Assembly: GCA_009746045.1 (NCBI GenBank)
Contig: RPFO01001175.1
Coordinates: forward strand, 21,001-85,000
DNA: 64,000 bases
Reading direction: 5' to 3'
From: Mesostigma viride
Lineage: Eukaryota; Streptophyta; Mesostigmatophyceae; Mesostigmatales; Mesostigmataceae
Shown piece by piece: positions 40,422 through 53,455 of the stretch; the first letter of the stretch is position 1, and every line of letters begins with the position of its first letter. The position numbers and the translations under genes are program-made. The notes under the pieces are model-generated. The model was given only the letters and a program-made list of their open reading frames with translations, was not told the origin of the DNA and made no database searches.

Positions 40422-41858
40422 AAAATCCTAGTTTCCCACAGCCCCCACTCAGCCCACTCATAAACAACCCCAGATTGTAGCCCCTTTACACCTACAAACA
40501 CTCCCAGAACAACATAAAGACATGCACCTGTGCACCAAAATCGATGACCATTGAAGCCTAATTTGACTAAAACTGAGATGGCTGAAGGGCACTAACATTG
40601 TAAGGGTGACCCAAGTGAGACCCTAGCACCACTATTATGAAGATGCCGAAGACCAAGAAGCCACGAAATTGGATATGAGCAACATGTTGAAAGAAGCAAA
40701 GCTCATAACTGCGTGTGCTACCAACTCCCTCGCTGCCCCTATATGACAAGGAGTTATTAGCCCCCCCCCCCGCCTGTCCCATGAGAAGGAAGATTTACAT
40801 AACTACATGACTGACAAGGAATACGCAACACAATAATAATGATTATAAAGGAGATATGGCGTTTCAGAGAAAAAATGATTTCTTTCAAAACCTTAGGCGT
40901 GCTGCTCTCAGTCAGTGTTCCAACAATTTAAGTTCTGATTCGAGATAACTCAACCCATGGTGTGGCTCTTTGGAGGTTTTATCCCAAAGGATGAGCCTCA
41001 AAGTTGATCACACATGTCTCCTAGAGCCCAATGACTGAAGTCCTAATAAAAATAGGCACAAGGATTTTTCTCATCTATATTAGACAGTGTCATTTTTTAC
41101 ATTTTGCTAACAAACAAGGTTGAAAGCACTGGTTGTCAACAAAAAGGAGCGGATGGAAAGTGCAGCAGAGACAAGGTCAATGGGGGAAAACCGGAGAAAG
41201 GTGCAGTAGAGGGGATGTAAATTGCAAAAAAAAAGTTTTCGGTTTTCAACAACAAAGAAGCCTCATGAAAAAATGCCACGCATGTGTGTTTAAATGTAGG
41301 CATAGCATTATTGCAAAAATGCCAAGTAATTGGAATTAGGAACAGGAAGCACTGCATTCATTCTAGCAATGCCACATACAACACGTTGATAACAAAGTCT
41401 CCATGTATGCAATGGTAACCACTACTCACCACAAGTCTCGACCAGGAGCTAGGCTGCCATTCGCGGGTAGGCCGCAGGCCATCCTGACGGTATCAGTCAC
41501 CCGCAGGTACACGCGAAATTGAAGAGGAAAGCGGCAATTCGAAGGCACACATGAGATGCCGAGGGCAGAAAGCACCATGGTATTGAAAGCCTTCAGAGAA
41601 TACATATAGCTCTCAAAGACATGGCCAACTTTACTCGCCATGAAATGGCCTACACATGAGCACGGCATGCTAACTATAAAAGAATTTGAACCGTATGGCA
41701 GAATTTTGCTAACCTTAGCGCTCGGCCTAGGAGCTTGGCGGCAGGTTCCGGAGATGTTGCTTGTGCTGTGTTACAGCATAAAGAACGTCTTGATTCAGAA
41801 CTGCATATGATATGTCTCACTCCCTGATTGCTACCTCCATGCTCGACATACATCCTAA
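40422..41858. other. Intergenic
   Basis: About 1.4 kb of AT-rich sequence. Short ORFs at 41133-41357 and 41426-41668 (minus; a GVFESYMYSLKAF-like stretch) lack any recognisable domain. I see no gene I can defend. Confidence 0.5.
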
Positions 41859-42169
41859 CTGGCTGTCCGCGACACTCCTGGAGCTAGTGTATACCACCCC
41901 CCGCCCCCCCGTTTCCGTGTGTGTGTGTGTGCGTGGGGTGTTGACCCCCGACCCCCCCCCCCCCCAATTTTGGGTGTGTGTGTGGGGGGGGTCAGCCCTA
42001 AAAAAAAATTATATATATATATATATTAAAAATATTCTCCCGGGCGGGAATTGTGAGGCGGGAATTCTCTAGCACCGTCACTCAAGAACTCAAATAGGGG
42101 TGCGGAGTGGCCGCTTCACCGAATGCCACTGCCGGTAACCGATCATCCATCTCTGAAATCCTCGAATCC

Positions 42170-45100
42170 ATGTCGGCCTCAAGGGCTGTCAGCCTTGTTG
42201 ACGACGACTACGATCATGCAGTGTTGCAGGCGGATACTAACCCGCATCCTGCCAGGATCAGTGATGCGGATGACGGCCACCCCACAGGCCGCGTTTGGCT
42301 GGAGAGCCGCTTGGCCGACTACGAATTTCTGAAAAAGGACACGTGCCGGGTAGATCCCATCATTAAGATCCGATTCGCGTTTAATGAAGCTAGCAGAGAG
42401 CGCGAACAATTTTTCATCACCGACCACCCGGATCTCACGTTCAGCATCTTCAAAGGAGTTTTTTTTCAGCGAAGCGAGTCTCGAAGAGTCCAGATCCATC
42501 TTTGTGAAGTACAAGGATGGTGAGGACTATTTTGTCCTGTCCACACCCAGCGCTTTCCAGAAAATGCGCAACACGGAGGGGTGGCGGGATTGCAAGGTCG
42601 TCGACCTCCTGGTTTTCAACGTGAACCCAACTGAGGACAGGCATTCCGCCAGCCGGATCTGGCAATGGGGCGATTTGGATGCCTAGGAGATGGCGCGTAT
42701 GGCCGAGAGGAAGAGGGCGCGACACCAGGAGGCCTGGAATGGTCACCCCCTCTTGAGGCCTAACACCGCCACGAATGCCGACCTTGCCAAATTCAAATCC
42801 CTTTCCAACCAGGCGCCATGGTACTCGCCGCGCATCCAGGCACTATTGACTGGCCCAGGCGGGACCAAGTATAAAGCCGCCACTCCACCCGTGATGCAAG
42901 CCCTCCTGCAAGGCAGGCAAGCCTTGGAGAAGAAGCTGAAAGAGACGTCACGCCAGGTACTTGCCGTAGTGGTTTCGTCTCTTTTATTACCTGGTTTTCC
43001 TTGAAGTGCGTTGGTTGTTGTTCACGTATCTCATTACTTTGCTACTTTATTAATTTTCTTGTCACTGTGTTTCCTTTTCATGTATTGGCCCTTCATTCAG
43101 GTGACAGACATGGTCAAGTGCCACACCAAATGGCACGACGACATCATGGAGTCGTACGCCACTGTTTCATCCACCACCATCGACTCTGTAACCCGAAAGC
43201 ACGCCACCTTCACTACCCGGAATCTGGCAAACCTGCGCGCTAAGATTGCCCCGCTGCGCATTCAGGCAGTGACTTTGGGTGATACAGACTATGTTCAGCG
43301 TGCCGACGAGATGTCCAGCTTTGTGGCGACATCGGAAGACATCCACCAGATGTTCACTCAGGCCACCAGGAGCGCCGCACTGAAGGCCGCTGTGGTGAGT
43401 GTTTGATATACATGGTAGTGTCATGACGTGTGCTCTTTTCACACACGGCCTTCTATTCCGTGCTCGTTGATTTTCAAAATTGTGTGCTCTTTGAAGCATC
43501 GGCCGCTTTGCATGCCGTTGTCCTACTGCATGTCCTACAGGGGACTGATGGGGTAAAGTTCTTGTGTGTCGTGTTTTCCATGGCACCTTGTTTGCATGGT
43601 ATATATCTGCAGGCTATCTCGACCTATCACTCTGAGGTGAAACTCGGGGATGACAACATTGTGACAATCCAAGCAGAGCGGGACGATACCTTGCGTGAGG
43701 TGAAGTGGCCAGCCTTGCCGGTGGTCAGAATCTTCCCGGACACCTGGTACCAGCACCCGCCCTCCACAATCATGAATTTTCGCACGTGAAGGGCTGGATC
43801 AGCCTCTCGCCTGCCCGCCCGTGGAGCCCGTTGCACCCTCTTGCATGGCACAGTGGCGCACCATGTTCCAGTCATATGCTGTTGAGGGTCACCCGCGCGT
43901 CCTAGTGGCGCAGACCCGACTGGATGTGGTGCAGCTGACGTCTATTTTACACGAGGTATGCATTTGCCACTCTTTCTTGCCACTATTTCATTTCCTATTG
44001 ACCAAAGAGTGTAGTGCATCTGTAATGCATTAGATATTTTTATTTGCATTTTTCGAGCCAGCTTTCCCTTGGTTATGTTTAGTGAATGAATCAACTTTGG
44101 CTAGGCAGATTTATATGCATGGTCGCTACTAAGAGAGTGCCGGGCCCTAGTTGTTTAACGTGCCCACGATGTTGCCAGGGCGTTGTTGTTTCACCAAGTT
44201 TTGACATGGAGAAGGCAACTTGTTGGCTGATTTGCACCATGTTTATATGGTTGGGTTTGATTGCATTTGCAGATTTCAAAAGGCAAGAAGTCTTCATCTC
44301 CTTGCACTCGTGGCCAGGCTACCAACAAGCTGGCGATAATAGATGTCCTGCGAAATCAAGAGGGCGGGCATTGCACGGTACAAGATCTGTCTTTTGCCTT
44401 GGTTCCCGAGGGTGGCAAGATGACGGGCGACAACATTTTGGCTTTTTTGCTGCAAGGGGATTTGAGCTTGCCTGTTTTTGTCGGCCTTCCACCTGAGTCC
44501 TGTCAACGCTTTGATGGCACCAATTGTTATGTTGCGTTGCGGGATAATGCTGGCCTTGCACATTGTGATGCGTGCTTTGGCAGCCAGCGATGCACGGGTG
44601 GCTGACGCAGCTAAACTGTCCACTATCACCAAGGCCATACGTGCATGTGGCATGCACCGGCAGAGTTGTTGGAAGGACATAGCTTTTGTTTCTAGTGTAG
44701 CGATCGCAAAGCAAGCAGTCATGCGCGCTTTGCATTACACAGAGGCAACGATAGATGCAGGCGTTAGGGAGCTAGAGTATAGTGTAGAGGTGGCACGCCT
44801 GGTCCTTGATGAGGCCAAGAGGGTTGAAATGGAGAAGGCCGGCTTCACCATAGATTCGCCCGAAGTGCGCCAGCACAAATTTAAGTCGGCGGTGCGCCGT
44901 AGGGTATACTCCATTTCTTGTGGCATCGAGCTGTTGGAAACGCAAGTGCATGGCGCAGGTGACTTGCTGCAGCCTCTTAGAGACGAAGCTGTACAGTATG
45001 AGTTGGATCACTTCGTTCGACCGTCTGAATTCCAGACCCGCAAAGATTCTGAGGGCAACGATGTGCCTTTGGTGTATCTGCTGACCAGCCGAAATGCTAT

Positions 45101-46595
45101 CTACTCATCTTATCGGTTGGAGGGTGGCACCTTGGGCCGTACCACTTTTTTGAGTTGCATGGGTCCAAACATGGTCCCTCTTCCGCAACGAACGTGCATG
45201 CGTGCTTCGTGCTATGATTGCCGTGGTGCCTTGGGGGGGTTTGTAGGCCTAGCGGGTAGTGCAGAGTGTTTGAGGTGGGCTCGTGATGCACGTGAGGGCT
45301 ACCGGAAAGTGCTTGCACTCAAGGCTTATTGGCTTTCAAAGCACCAGCAGGTTGTAAAAAAACATCTGAAGGAAGGTGGCTCTTTGGATTATGGTTGTTT
45401 GCTAGTAGATGTGGAAGGCGTGTACAACCTCCTGCTTCCGGACATCGCAGATGACGGTTGTTCATTTGTGGGTGATGAGGAGGTGGAGGCGTACGTGGAA
45501 CGCCTACAGGTGAACCGAGACCAAAGTTTGCAGTTTGTGACGCACTTGCGTAACTGGGGCAACGAGGCAGTTCGGTACATGCAGGCGCTAGATGCATTGG
45601 AGAGGGGAAGCCTTGTGATTGTGATAGATTTTAAAGAGAAGATACGTGACAAGCAGACCTTCGCACAGCAGCAGCAAGATTACTTTGGGGGCTCATATGC
45701 CTCTTTGTTCAACGCCACGGTGTACAGCCGGTAGGGGGATGGGCAGCTTGTGCGCCATTTTTATGATGTGATTCACCCTGCTGACACCCAGCAGGACTCC
45801 TTTTGGGTTGAGTGTGCTTTCAGAATCCTTGTTGAGAACATTAGTGCTGATTACCCGTACGAGATTGAGAGCCTTTGCGGGTGGTCTGACAATGGCCCGC
45901 ATTTTCACAATGCTCTCGTCATTTCACGCACGTTGAGCAAGCTGAAGCTTGCCTTGGGTTGTAAAAAACTGACGTGGAATTTCTTTGAGCCGGGTGAGGC
46001 CAAGTCAATTTGCGACTGGCATTTTTCAGTCGTGTTTGGTTCCATCAAGAGGTTTCTGCAGTCGGGTCGTGACATCACCAATGCCGATGACATTTTTGGC
46101 ATTATCCGTGGCATTGCAAGTACTACGGTCGACTTGAATGTAATTGACAGGAGCCTCGATGACCCTGAGTACCAATCCTTTGTCGACATCTCTTTATTCG
46201 AGGAGTTTGTGCTAGATGATGAAGTTACCCCTTGCGCCTGGCGGGTACGCCAGTTGACCGGGGTCGGTGAGCTATAAGTCCTCAAGGATGGTCCGGTGAT
46301 TAGGAGGCAGTTGAGAGGGCAAAGAGTGAGCGGTGAAGAAGAGTGCCAGTTGTTCATGAATGCCCTTACCCGAGTCCCTAACGGGATGTCCATTCAGGGC
46401 TACATGTTGGTGAAAGGCAAACTGTGCAACTCCTCTAGCCATCTCACCGCTGCTGATGCTGCCATGTGCTTGGATTTTCTGAAAGCAGTTCAGCGGACAT
46501 ACGAGGATAGCATTGTCTACATGACTAGTGGGTTCACACGTTGGCCAAGCACATCGTCTTGTGCTAGAAGGCGCAAAAAGCTCATGACAATTTGA
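42170..46595 (+). pseudogene. Transposase with putative D-D-D triad, 4 exons, degraded
   Basis: Exons 42170-42956, 43101-43394, 43613-43955 and 44273-46595. The donors (CAG-GTACTT, GTG-GTGAGT, GAG-GTATGC) and acceptors (TTCAG, CTGCAG, TTTGCAG) all keep phase 0. The catalytic region is in exon 4: SLVIVIDFKEKI (first Asp), CGWSDNGPHFHN (second Asp) and GEAKSICDWHF (third Asp or Glu), the spacing of an RNase H-fold transposase. A CMRASCYDCRG zinc-like patch precedes it. Lesions: a T8 run at 42462 (T7 in the inverted copy), a stop at 42683-42685, frame changes near 43790 and 44550, and in-frame stops at 45732 and 46275. Superfamily not named. Confidence 0.65.
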
Positions 46596-47284
46596 GCATA
46601 GTGGATGGTGCTGAGGCTGTTTCATAACTGTGCATGTGTCACCCCCTACCCTTGCCCCGCTGCCAGTTCTCTTCCACGGTAATAAAAATTTTCTGGTCTA
46701 ACTTTATTTGAACTCAACTAATTACTATGAAGGACACAAGCAGTGCAGGCCAAAAAACTAAGAGCACACTTGTAGGAAGGTCATCTAAACACTTCATCTC
46801 CTTGATGTAAACACATCCCCGAATCAGGGTATATATATCATCAAACTGACAAGGGCATAAATGTAGTGTCACCTTATCAAGGAGACAACCAACGCAGGCC
46901 AGAAGTCGGGAGACTCCGGACCATGCACTTATGTCTACCAATGATTGTCTCTTTTAGTTTAAATTTTAAAATCTCCCAACTGAGTAAAGTTAAATTTAAT
47001 TTTTAATTTTAAAAGGCAGCATGATCATCAAAAGTTAATTAATCTTATGAGTTAAGTAGTCGCGCGGCCGGGTCCAACATGGTCATGTCAAGGTATGACT
47101 TGTCTAATGTGATTGGCTAATAAGTAGGTATTGTATAACCAAGTTAATTCCAATGCCACAAATGGCTGAATGTGGAGGCATGCTGTGCTCAGCCTACCAT
47201 CATAGCCAGGGCTAGGAGAATGGGTGCGACGGATGTGTTCTTGGACCCGCTCCCTTAGCCAAAATAAAGAATTTGGCTGGCGAC
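46596..47284. other. 3' non-coding part of the DDE transposon
   Basis: AATAAAAATT at 46681 could end the transcript. The 50-bp repeat shared with 20630-20680 is at 46873-46920. Otherwise AT-rich. Confidence 0.45.
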
Positions 47285-47466
47285 ACCCCCCCCCCCCCCC
47301 TTTTTCAGGGGGGGGGGGGGGGCTGCATCCAAAACCCCCTAACCCCCCCCCCCCCCCCAATTTTCTGTGTGTGTGTGGGGGGGGGGGGTTCGACCCCTTA
47401 CCCCCCGCCCCCCCAGTTTTGGGGGTGGGGGGTGGGGTGGGGGTCTACCCCCCCCCCCTGTATAGA

Positions 47467-47979
47467 CTAGCTCCGGGAGTGTCGCGGACAGCCAGTTGTA
47501 ATGGAATGCCTGTCCTCAGTTGGGTTCACGTTGAAAACCAGGAGGTCGACGGCCTTGCAATCCCGCCACACCTCCGTGTTGTGCATTGTATGGAAAGCGT
47601 TGGGTGTGGACAGGACGAAATAGTCCTCACCATCCTTGTACTTCACGAAGATGGATCTGGACTCTTCGAGACTCGCTTCGCTGAAAAAAACTCCTTTGAA
47701 GATGTTGAACGTGAAATCCGGGTGGTCGGTGATGAAAAATTGTTCGCGCTCTCTGCTAGCTTCATTAAACGCGAATCGGATCTTAATGATGGGATCTACC
47801 CGCCACGCGTCCTTTTTCGGAAATTCGTAGTCGGCCAAGCGGCTCTCTAGCCAAACGCGGCCTGTGGGGTGGCCGTCATCCGCATCACTGATCCTGGCAG
47901 GATGCGGGTTAGTATCCGCCTGCAGCACTCCATGATCGTAGTCGTCGTCAACAAGGCTGACAGCCCTTGAGGCCGACAT
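47467..47979 (-). pseudogene. Inverted 5' fragment of the DDE transposase gene
   Basis: ATG at 47979 (MSASRAVSLV). 170 codons parallel exon 1 of the plus-strand gene and keep the frame through the T7 run that is T8 in the main copy. It stops inside the adjacent terminal repeat. It lies in the 47496-48240 fragment whose outer end is the element terminus. Confidence 0.75.
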
Positions 47980-48240
47980 GGATTCGAGGATTTCAGAGAT
48001 GGATGATCGGTTACCGGCAGTGGCAGTCGGTGAAGCGGCCACTCAGCACCCCTTTTTGAGTTCTTGAGTGACGGTGCTAGAGAATTCCCGCCTCACAATT
48101 CCCGCCCGGGAGAATATTTTAATATATATATATATATATAAAACTTGGGGGGGCTGACCCCCCCCCCCACCCCCCCACCCCCGGAAACGGGGGGGCGGGG
48201 GGTGGTATACACTAGCTCCGGGAGTGTCGCGGACAGCCAG
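47496..48240 (-). mobile_element. Truncated inverted copy of the DDE transposon end
   Basis: About 745 bp repeating 41859-42650 in reverse orientation, including the AT-repeat, GTGTG/C-run subterminus and terminus. It directly abuts the right end of the main copy; both ends are followed by a TTGTA sequence (47496 and 48242). Confidence 0.75.
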
Positions 48241-50782
48241 GTTGTAGGTGCACTTACATCCAAACTGCTACGCCGCGATTGCTAGAGAAATCACGTCGTT
48301 TCGTGGACCAGCAGCCCCGTCTGTTATTGCACACTCTGTGGTAACATAAAACTAGGTGGCCCCTTTGCTCGAGCTAGCGTGCCGTCAGCCCCTCACTGCC
48401 TAGCCCTAGCCAAATGGATTTGCGTGCGCCTCAGTCCATGCACCTAGTCGTTTGCCATCGGTTTTGGCGCAATATTTGAATTTTGCGCAAGGACTTGGAT
48501 CCTGACGGGGTGATTCCAGACTTGTTGCAAAAGATTACAATCATACAGATTGTCCATTCATTCCAGACTCCCAAGCTAGGGGCCGCCGTCAATTGTAGTC
48601 TGAACAGTACGGCAAACAGTTACGATGCCATGCCAGCAGCAAGCGGTCCCAACCAAGCGATACTAGAGAGTCATGTCAGTTGTCTTTTTACTGGTTTTGT
48701 CAGTCAGTTATTCCTAATGTATGGCAAAATGCAAACTTCTACTCGGGGCGAGGTGTAGTAGCAGCGAGATCGGAAGGGGACGTTGGCAGGGGGGGGGGGG
48801 CGGGAAGTACGACGGAGGCCACATACCGTACGTAGGTATTGTCACAAAGCGAGTGACTGACGATAGTAAAGGGCCTCGAATGACGACAGTAATGTCGATG
48901 GCACTGGTGAGTGATGACAGGAAGGGCGACAGCAAGTTACCAGAATTTGCGACGTTGATGAGACTTTGCGAATTGCGAGCCCTCATTGCAGCGGTTGCGC
49001 GGGTGTTACCGTTGAAGTTGAAGTTAAAACGATGCGAAAAGAAAAGACCTTGACTTACACATCATGCTCTGCCCTATCCACGCTGCAGAGGTGGGAAAGG
49101 TGGAAGGGAGCAGCGATCGGCTCGCAACTGGTCAAGGCGGGATTATGTGCCTTTTGATTTCCAGCAATGTCGCTACTGTATGAACGACGTGGTGGTTGGG
49201 ATAGGAGCATAGGCTCACTGATGACCGTCGCGATTTATGCAGCCACTAGGGCGTCGTCTTGAATGAACTCAGGAGCGACCTCGGACAAGGCTACAAGCAG
49301 CCATCGGGGGAGAAACATAGGCATGGTCCAGAGTAAAGTTTTAATCAATCTGTTGGCTCAGTGGTTGGCACAGCACATTCGGACATCCTCAAGCTGCCCA
49401 CTCTTTACCAGTTGAGGTGAGCAAGGAATTCTTCGTCAGAAATACTAACAATTTTTCATCGACTTTAACATGCGTGCCGTACACACGTGGCGTTCTCACG
49501 TATCGCCCTAGGGCCAAGGCTGCTATGGGCCGCTCGGTTTCATGCCAAGTTAGCCGTGCTTGCCATGAATGCTGCAGCAGGTTCACTATCTCATTCGTAC
49601 AAGGTCAGTAGACTATGCAAACGACATCTGATTTAGTTTTCATGAAGGGCATAACATGTTCAGATTGAGAGTAGCATGTATGACATGGGCTGCTCTTGCG
49701 CCACTTTCCTTGTCTTAACCGACTGATTCTCTGTTTATGCTTTCGGTCGTTATACATTCATATGTGTGCATCTGTGTTGCCATTGTGGTGTCAATTTTGC
49801 GCATGTACTTGTGATGCCTGATACCGTTGGACTTGCACGCGGCCCCATCGCATGTGGCAGCGACAAGCTCTTGGTCGCCTGTCCAGCGCGGCGAATTCTC
49901 GATGGTGAGCAACGGTGATCATTATTTATGTAGTGCTCATTCCTCAAATTATCAACGTGCTGTGCCTGTCAGCCACCATTGGAATATTTTCCTTGTTCTT
50001 CCAGCTTCCGTGCATGATTTTTTTGTAGCCCGCTGGTCATGCTCTCAGCTACAAATAGTTGGCATTATTCGTGCAAACTCCTTTGCTGTCGGTAGAACCT
50101 TCTTTGCAATCCTGTAGCCTTGGTTGACATTCGTGGCATTGCTGGATTATATCTCGCTTTCTTGCATGGGTAGCATCTTCGCATATTTATCCTTTTTGCT
50201 CAGATCACAGCCTTTTATCATTCCCTCCCCCCCACGACCCACCCTGAAGGCCTGAACAACTCCTGTTAGTGTCAAGTGCAGACGTAGAGCCTTCAGTCTC
50301 GTTAGATTTCATCATACCTGTACGGGGCATATTTTTTGTTGATTGGCCTTGCTTTGTCTTGGCACTAATAAGGTGTTCCTTTTTTATCGCCGTATGAACC
50401 ATACAGAGATTGCAATGAAGTAGATTGCGAGGCCTGTTGGCATGTTAGAGAAACTTTGCGACTCGAGGATTCCTGGGTGTGCAGTTTCCTACAACTCGTG
50501 AGGCATGTAGATACAATTTAGGTGAACATCCATGGCCAACTTTTTTCTCGAGAACCCCTGTCTCTCTCTTGGCCCAGTATTTCACCTTCTTTGTCCTAAA
50601 ACTAGGCCGGTACTCATAGATAGCCACGCGCCTACTGCAATCTCGCCCGCATCCTTACATACAAGTGAATTGAAGTCATGCAAAGTTGTTGGCACGTCCA
50701 CAGCGTAGCGTTCATCTCCTACAAATTTTTGTGTGTACCAATGTGTGCTTTGCCGGATGATGTATTTTTGTCTTGCATGCAG
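48241..50782. other. Region with intron-like sequence, no firm gene
   Basis: T-rich stretches and several TGCAG/GTGAG-type signals suggest a multi-exon gene, but no exon encodes anything I recognise. G-runs at 48790 and C-runs near 50226 occur. Confidence 0.35.
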
Positions 50783-51018
50783 GCAAGATACCTAACATGC
50801 CGGGCCGGGCAGGTCTGTCAGCCCAACACGGCGAGAGGCCACATGCGGATGCAGATTTTGAAGGCTCTGAGCCTTGGTCACATTGCCGTAGCACTCCAGA
50901 GTGTCCTCTGATTGTTTCTAGAGAGTCATCCAGTTATTTCAGCAATGGTGGCTTGGACAACCCTAGTGATGGTTTCAGTGATGATGAGGATGATGACTTT
51001 GATGACGAGGACTGTTGA
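50783..51018 (+). CDS. Possible terminal exon with acidic C-terminus
   Basis: Acceptor TTGCATGCAG then an open frame ending SDDEDDDFDDEDC-stop at 51018. A second frame is also open (GHMRMQILKALSLGHIAVALQ to a stop at 50909-50911), so the coding frame is undecided. Low support. Confidence 0.25.
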
Positions 51019-51021
51019 GCC

Positions 51022-51111
51022 CCGTTGTACTCGTCGGCCCCGTTGTACTCGTCGGTCCCGTTGTACTCGTCGGTCCCGTTGTACTCGTCGGTCCCGTTGT
51101 ACTCGTCGGTC
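51022..51111 (+). repeat. 18-bp tandem repeat, five units
   Basis: Unit CCGTTGTACTCGTCGGTC repeated five times, immediately after the acidic-tail stop codon. Differences only at the C/T preceding each CCG. Confidence 0.95.
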
Positions 51112-51478
51112 AACAGATTTTATATTGCATTTGTGAGATGATTGTGGGTGTCCATTTTGCACACCGCCCACAGCCATGCTTGAGTGCACCGTTCCTTGTG
51201 TGTGTATCAATACAGTGTGTGCTCGTATTTGATCAGTTGTGCCATTTCATCGGGTTGTTGCATGCCATCTGAATATGTCCACCCCCCGTTGCCATTTTAT
51301 CATACTAGTGTTGTGAGCTCAGAGCGATGGATGCATGATGTAGTGTTGTGATTTAGTGTAGATATTGGCGAGGCCACCTTTGATCAGCATGATGGATGCT
51401 TGGCCAGCGATGAGTCGGAGGCTGACACTTCATGACCATGATGACGATTGCCCTGAATGTTCAATGTTGGTGTTTTTT
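51112..51478. other. Intergenic
   Basis: No gene seen; T/G-rich with scattered ATGATG/GATGATG motifs. Confidence 0.4.
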
Positions 51479-51740
51479 TAACCCATAGTCCGCTGACCCA
51501 TTTTTGGCTCTTTCATACCCCTGAAAATGAAAAAAATCATAACTCTCAGGCCACAACTCCAAATACCCCCAACCAAGATGCTAGGAGTATCTACACTTCA
51601 AGGGCTTTCAGAATATGCAATAATACCTTGGCTTTATCAAAGCATTTGGATGATAGCTCTACTCAAATTTGGCCAGAAGACGATTTTTTTTTTCGCAAGG
51701 AAAAGTCTACCCCCCCCTTAACTTCACAGGAAGGGTAGGG
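51479..51740 (+). repeat. Dispersed repeat, uninterrupted copy (empty site)
   Basis: About 262 bp from TAACCCATAGTCCGC to GAAGGGTAGGG. The same sequence occurs at 58721-58863 plus 60819-60940, where it is split by a 1955-bp insertion between ATATGCA and ATAATACC. Confidence 0.85.
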
Positions 51741-53190
51741 AATCTCAATACCAACATTGGACAACTTAGTTGGATAGTCCAATGGGGGGTTCCTTGGGTC
51801 AGACCACCCGGAAAACCCATTACCCCTATATAACGTGCTCATACATGTGTGTGGGTTACACGCGTGTAAACAACTATCTATGACATGCAGCACAATAATG
51901 CATTATAACAAGCTATCAAAGGCTGCCAAAGGTGCTAGAATACAAACACGTTGCCTACCTGCACTGACGGAGTGGTATACTCCAGAGAAATGCCCAAAAC
52001 TGGGCACTTTCAGGGCTAATACCACTCTTTACAACAGGCATGGAACTTGCTGAAATATGCATGGATAAAATCGTCATTCATAATGCATGGGATACGTATT
52101 CCGCTGCAAACAACACGCAAATACGTTGTCGTACCTGGCTCGTTCATGCCCTACCCGGATTCCGCTGGCCGGGACCCTCATATCTCACACATACTGATGC
52201 TCCACAGGCAAAGGCCGCCATAGCCGCATACTTCATGATCCACCATGGCTACCAGGTCGATGTTCCGTGCAAAGATGGCCACTAAACTAGTCCGCATTCT
52301 CAGCAAACGCTGCAGCTGACGTCCCTTACCCAAACCGGATGCCCGGGCTGGCGCAGATTGCCCGGCCATAGGGAGAAAATCGACCTATGACAAGCTATGA
52401 CTCATCTGGAACTGACGACCAGGAAAGTCATATTTTCCTACCTGTATTTTCCTAACCCTATAAATCTGGCGGTGCCTGACCTACGAAAATCATGCATCAT
52501 CATTCTGAGCAACATTCTGAACTGTTTCAAGCCGTGAGACGCAAAAATTTCGTGACGGCGACACGTTGGCAGCCATATCTCATTACGCGCGCGCGAGAGC
52601 GAAATTTGCCCGCCAAAGTCACGTGATACATTCTCAATGCACGTTGTAATTATTACCAGGCTATGGCGAATATTACCCCCAAACCTATGCATCACCTTCG
52701 TCCCTAAGTGTTCCCGGACCCACCGGACCACTGACATCCGTCACAGGTGGCGCGGCGCTCACGGCGCAGCGCGAAATTCGACCGTTAGTCAAACTACCCG
52801 ACAGGTCGGGTAGTTTACGGACTATGGGTTAAACATCCCAGTCGATACTTTTGCAATAAACCATGTCTTCCATGGCTCATGACAATTGGGTGCATTTTAT
52901 CATGCACATGAGAGTGTTTCCAGCCTGTTTTGTAAGTTCCTTTCAGTAACCCCCTCTGGTTTTTCAAGTTGTCACCTGGAACTGAGAAATTTCTCAGTGG
53001 CGAGTTCTTGGTGTCATCCTTTGCAAGCTTGCCCCGTACCACTGCACCTGTTGCCTCTCCTGGCATTGCCACCTTGCCGTGTCCCACCTTAGCCTTTTCC
53101 TTCTCCATCTCTACTGCGGCACGCACTTCCTTGCTGCGGATGTGTACGTGTGCATTATGCGTGCTTTGTGATATATCACTTCCCCTGAGT
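51741..53190. other. Intergenic
   Basis: No defensible gene. Short ORFs at 52040-52285 and 52815-53126 have no recognisable content. Confidence 0.45.
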
Positions 53191-53455
53191 GGTTGTGATT
53201 TATCACCTTGTCACATTTTGTTTGTCTGTGGCGGCTTGTGACATTTTATGACACTTTGACATTTTGTGACATTATCACATAATGTGATGGTTTTATCACT
53301 TTTGTCACGTTTTGTCACAATCATGACATGTCTTGGTCACGATTTGTCACAGATTTCTCAAATTTTGTCACATTTTTTCACATTTTGTCACAGAATAGTC
53401 ACGGAATGTCACAAAAGTGATATTTTGTGATAAAATTATGTCACAAAATGTCACA
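53191..53455. repeat. Cluster of (T)TTTGTCAC / GTGACAAAA motifs
   Basis: About 25 short units of the TTTTGTCAC type in both orientations within 265 bp, at irregular 9-25 bp spacing. It is not a simple tandem repeat; local dyads such as TGTGACATTATCACA occur. Confidence 0.75.

Larger units (their letters stand above)
41859..47495 (+). mobile_element. DDE-type DNA transposon, degraded autonomous-size copy
   Basis: Ends CTGGCTGTCCGCGACACTCC at left and the complement at 47476-47495 (one mismatch, GAGTGTCGC...). Subterminal regions are homopolymeric C/G with GTGTGTG runs on both sides (41888-41990; 47285-47460). It contains a five-part coding region with three GT-AG introns. No TSD was certain. 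An inverted end fragment follows at 47496-48240 and ends in the same terminus. Confidence 0.75.

Noticed and set aside
41882-42030. CACTA-type or simple microsatellite-only interpretation of the C/G/GT-rich region
   Set aside because: The same composition is mirrored at the other end next to identical inverted termini, so it is the subterminus of the DDE transposon.
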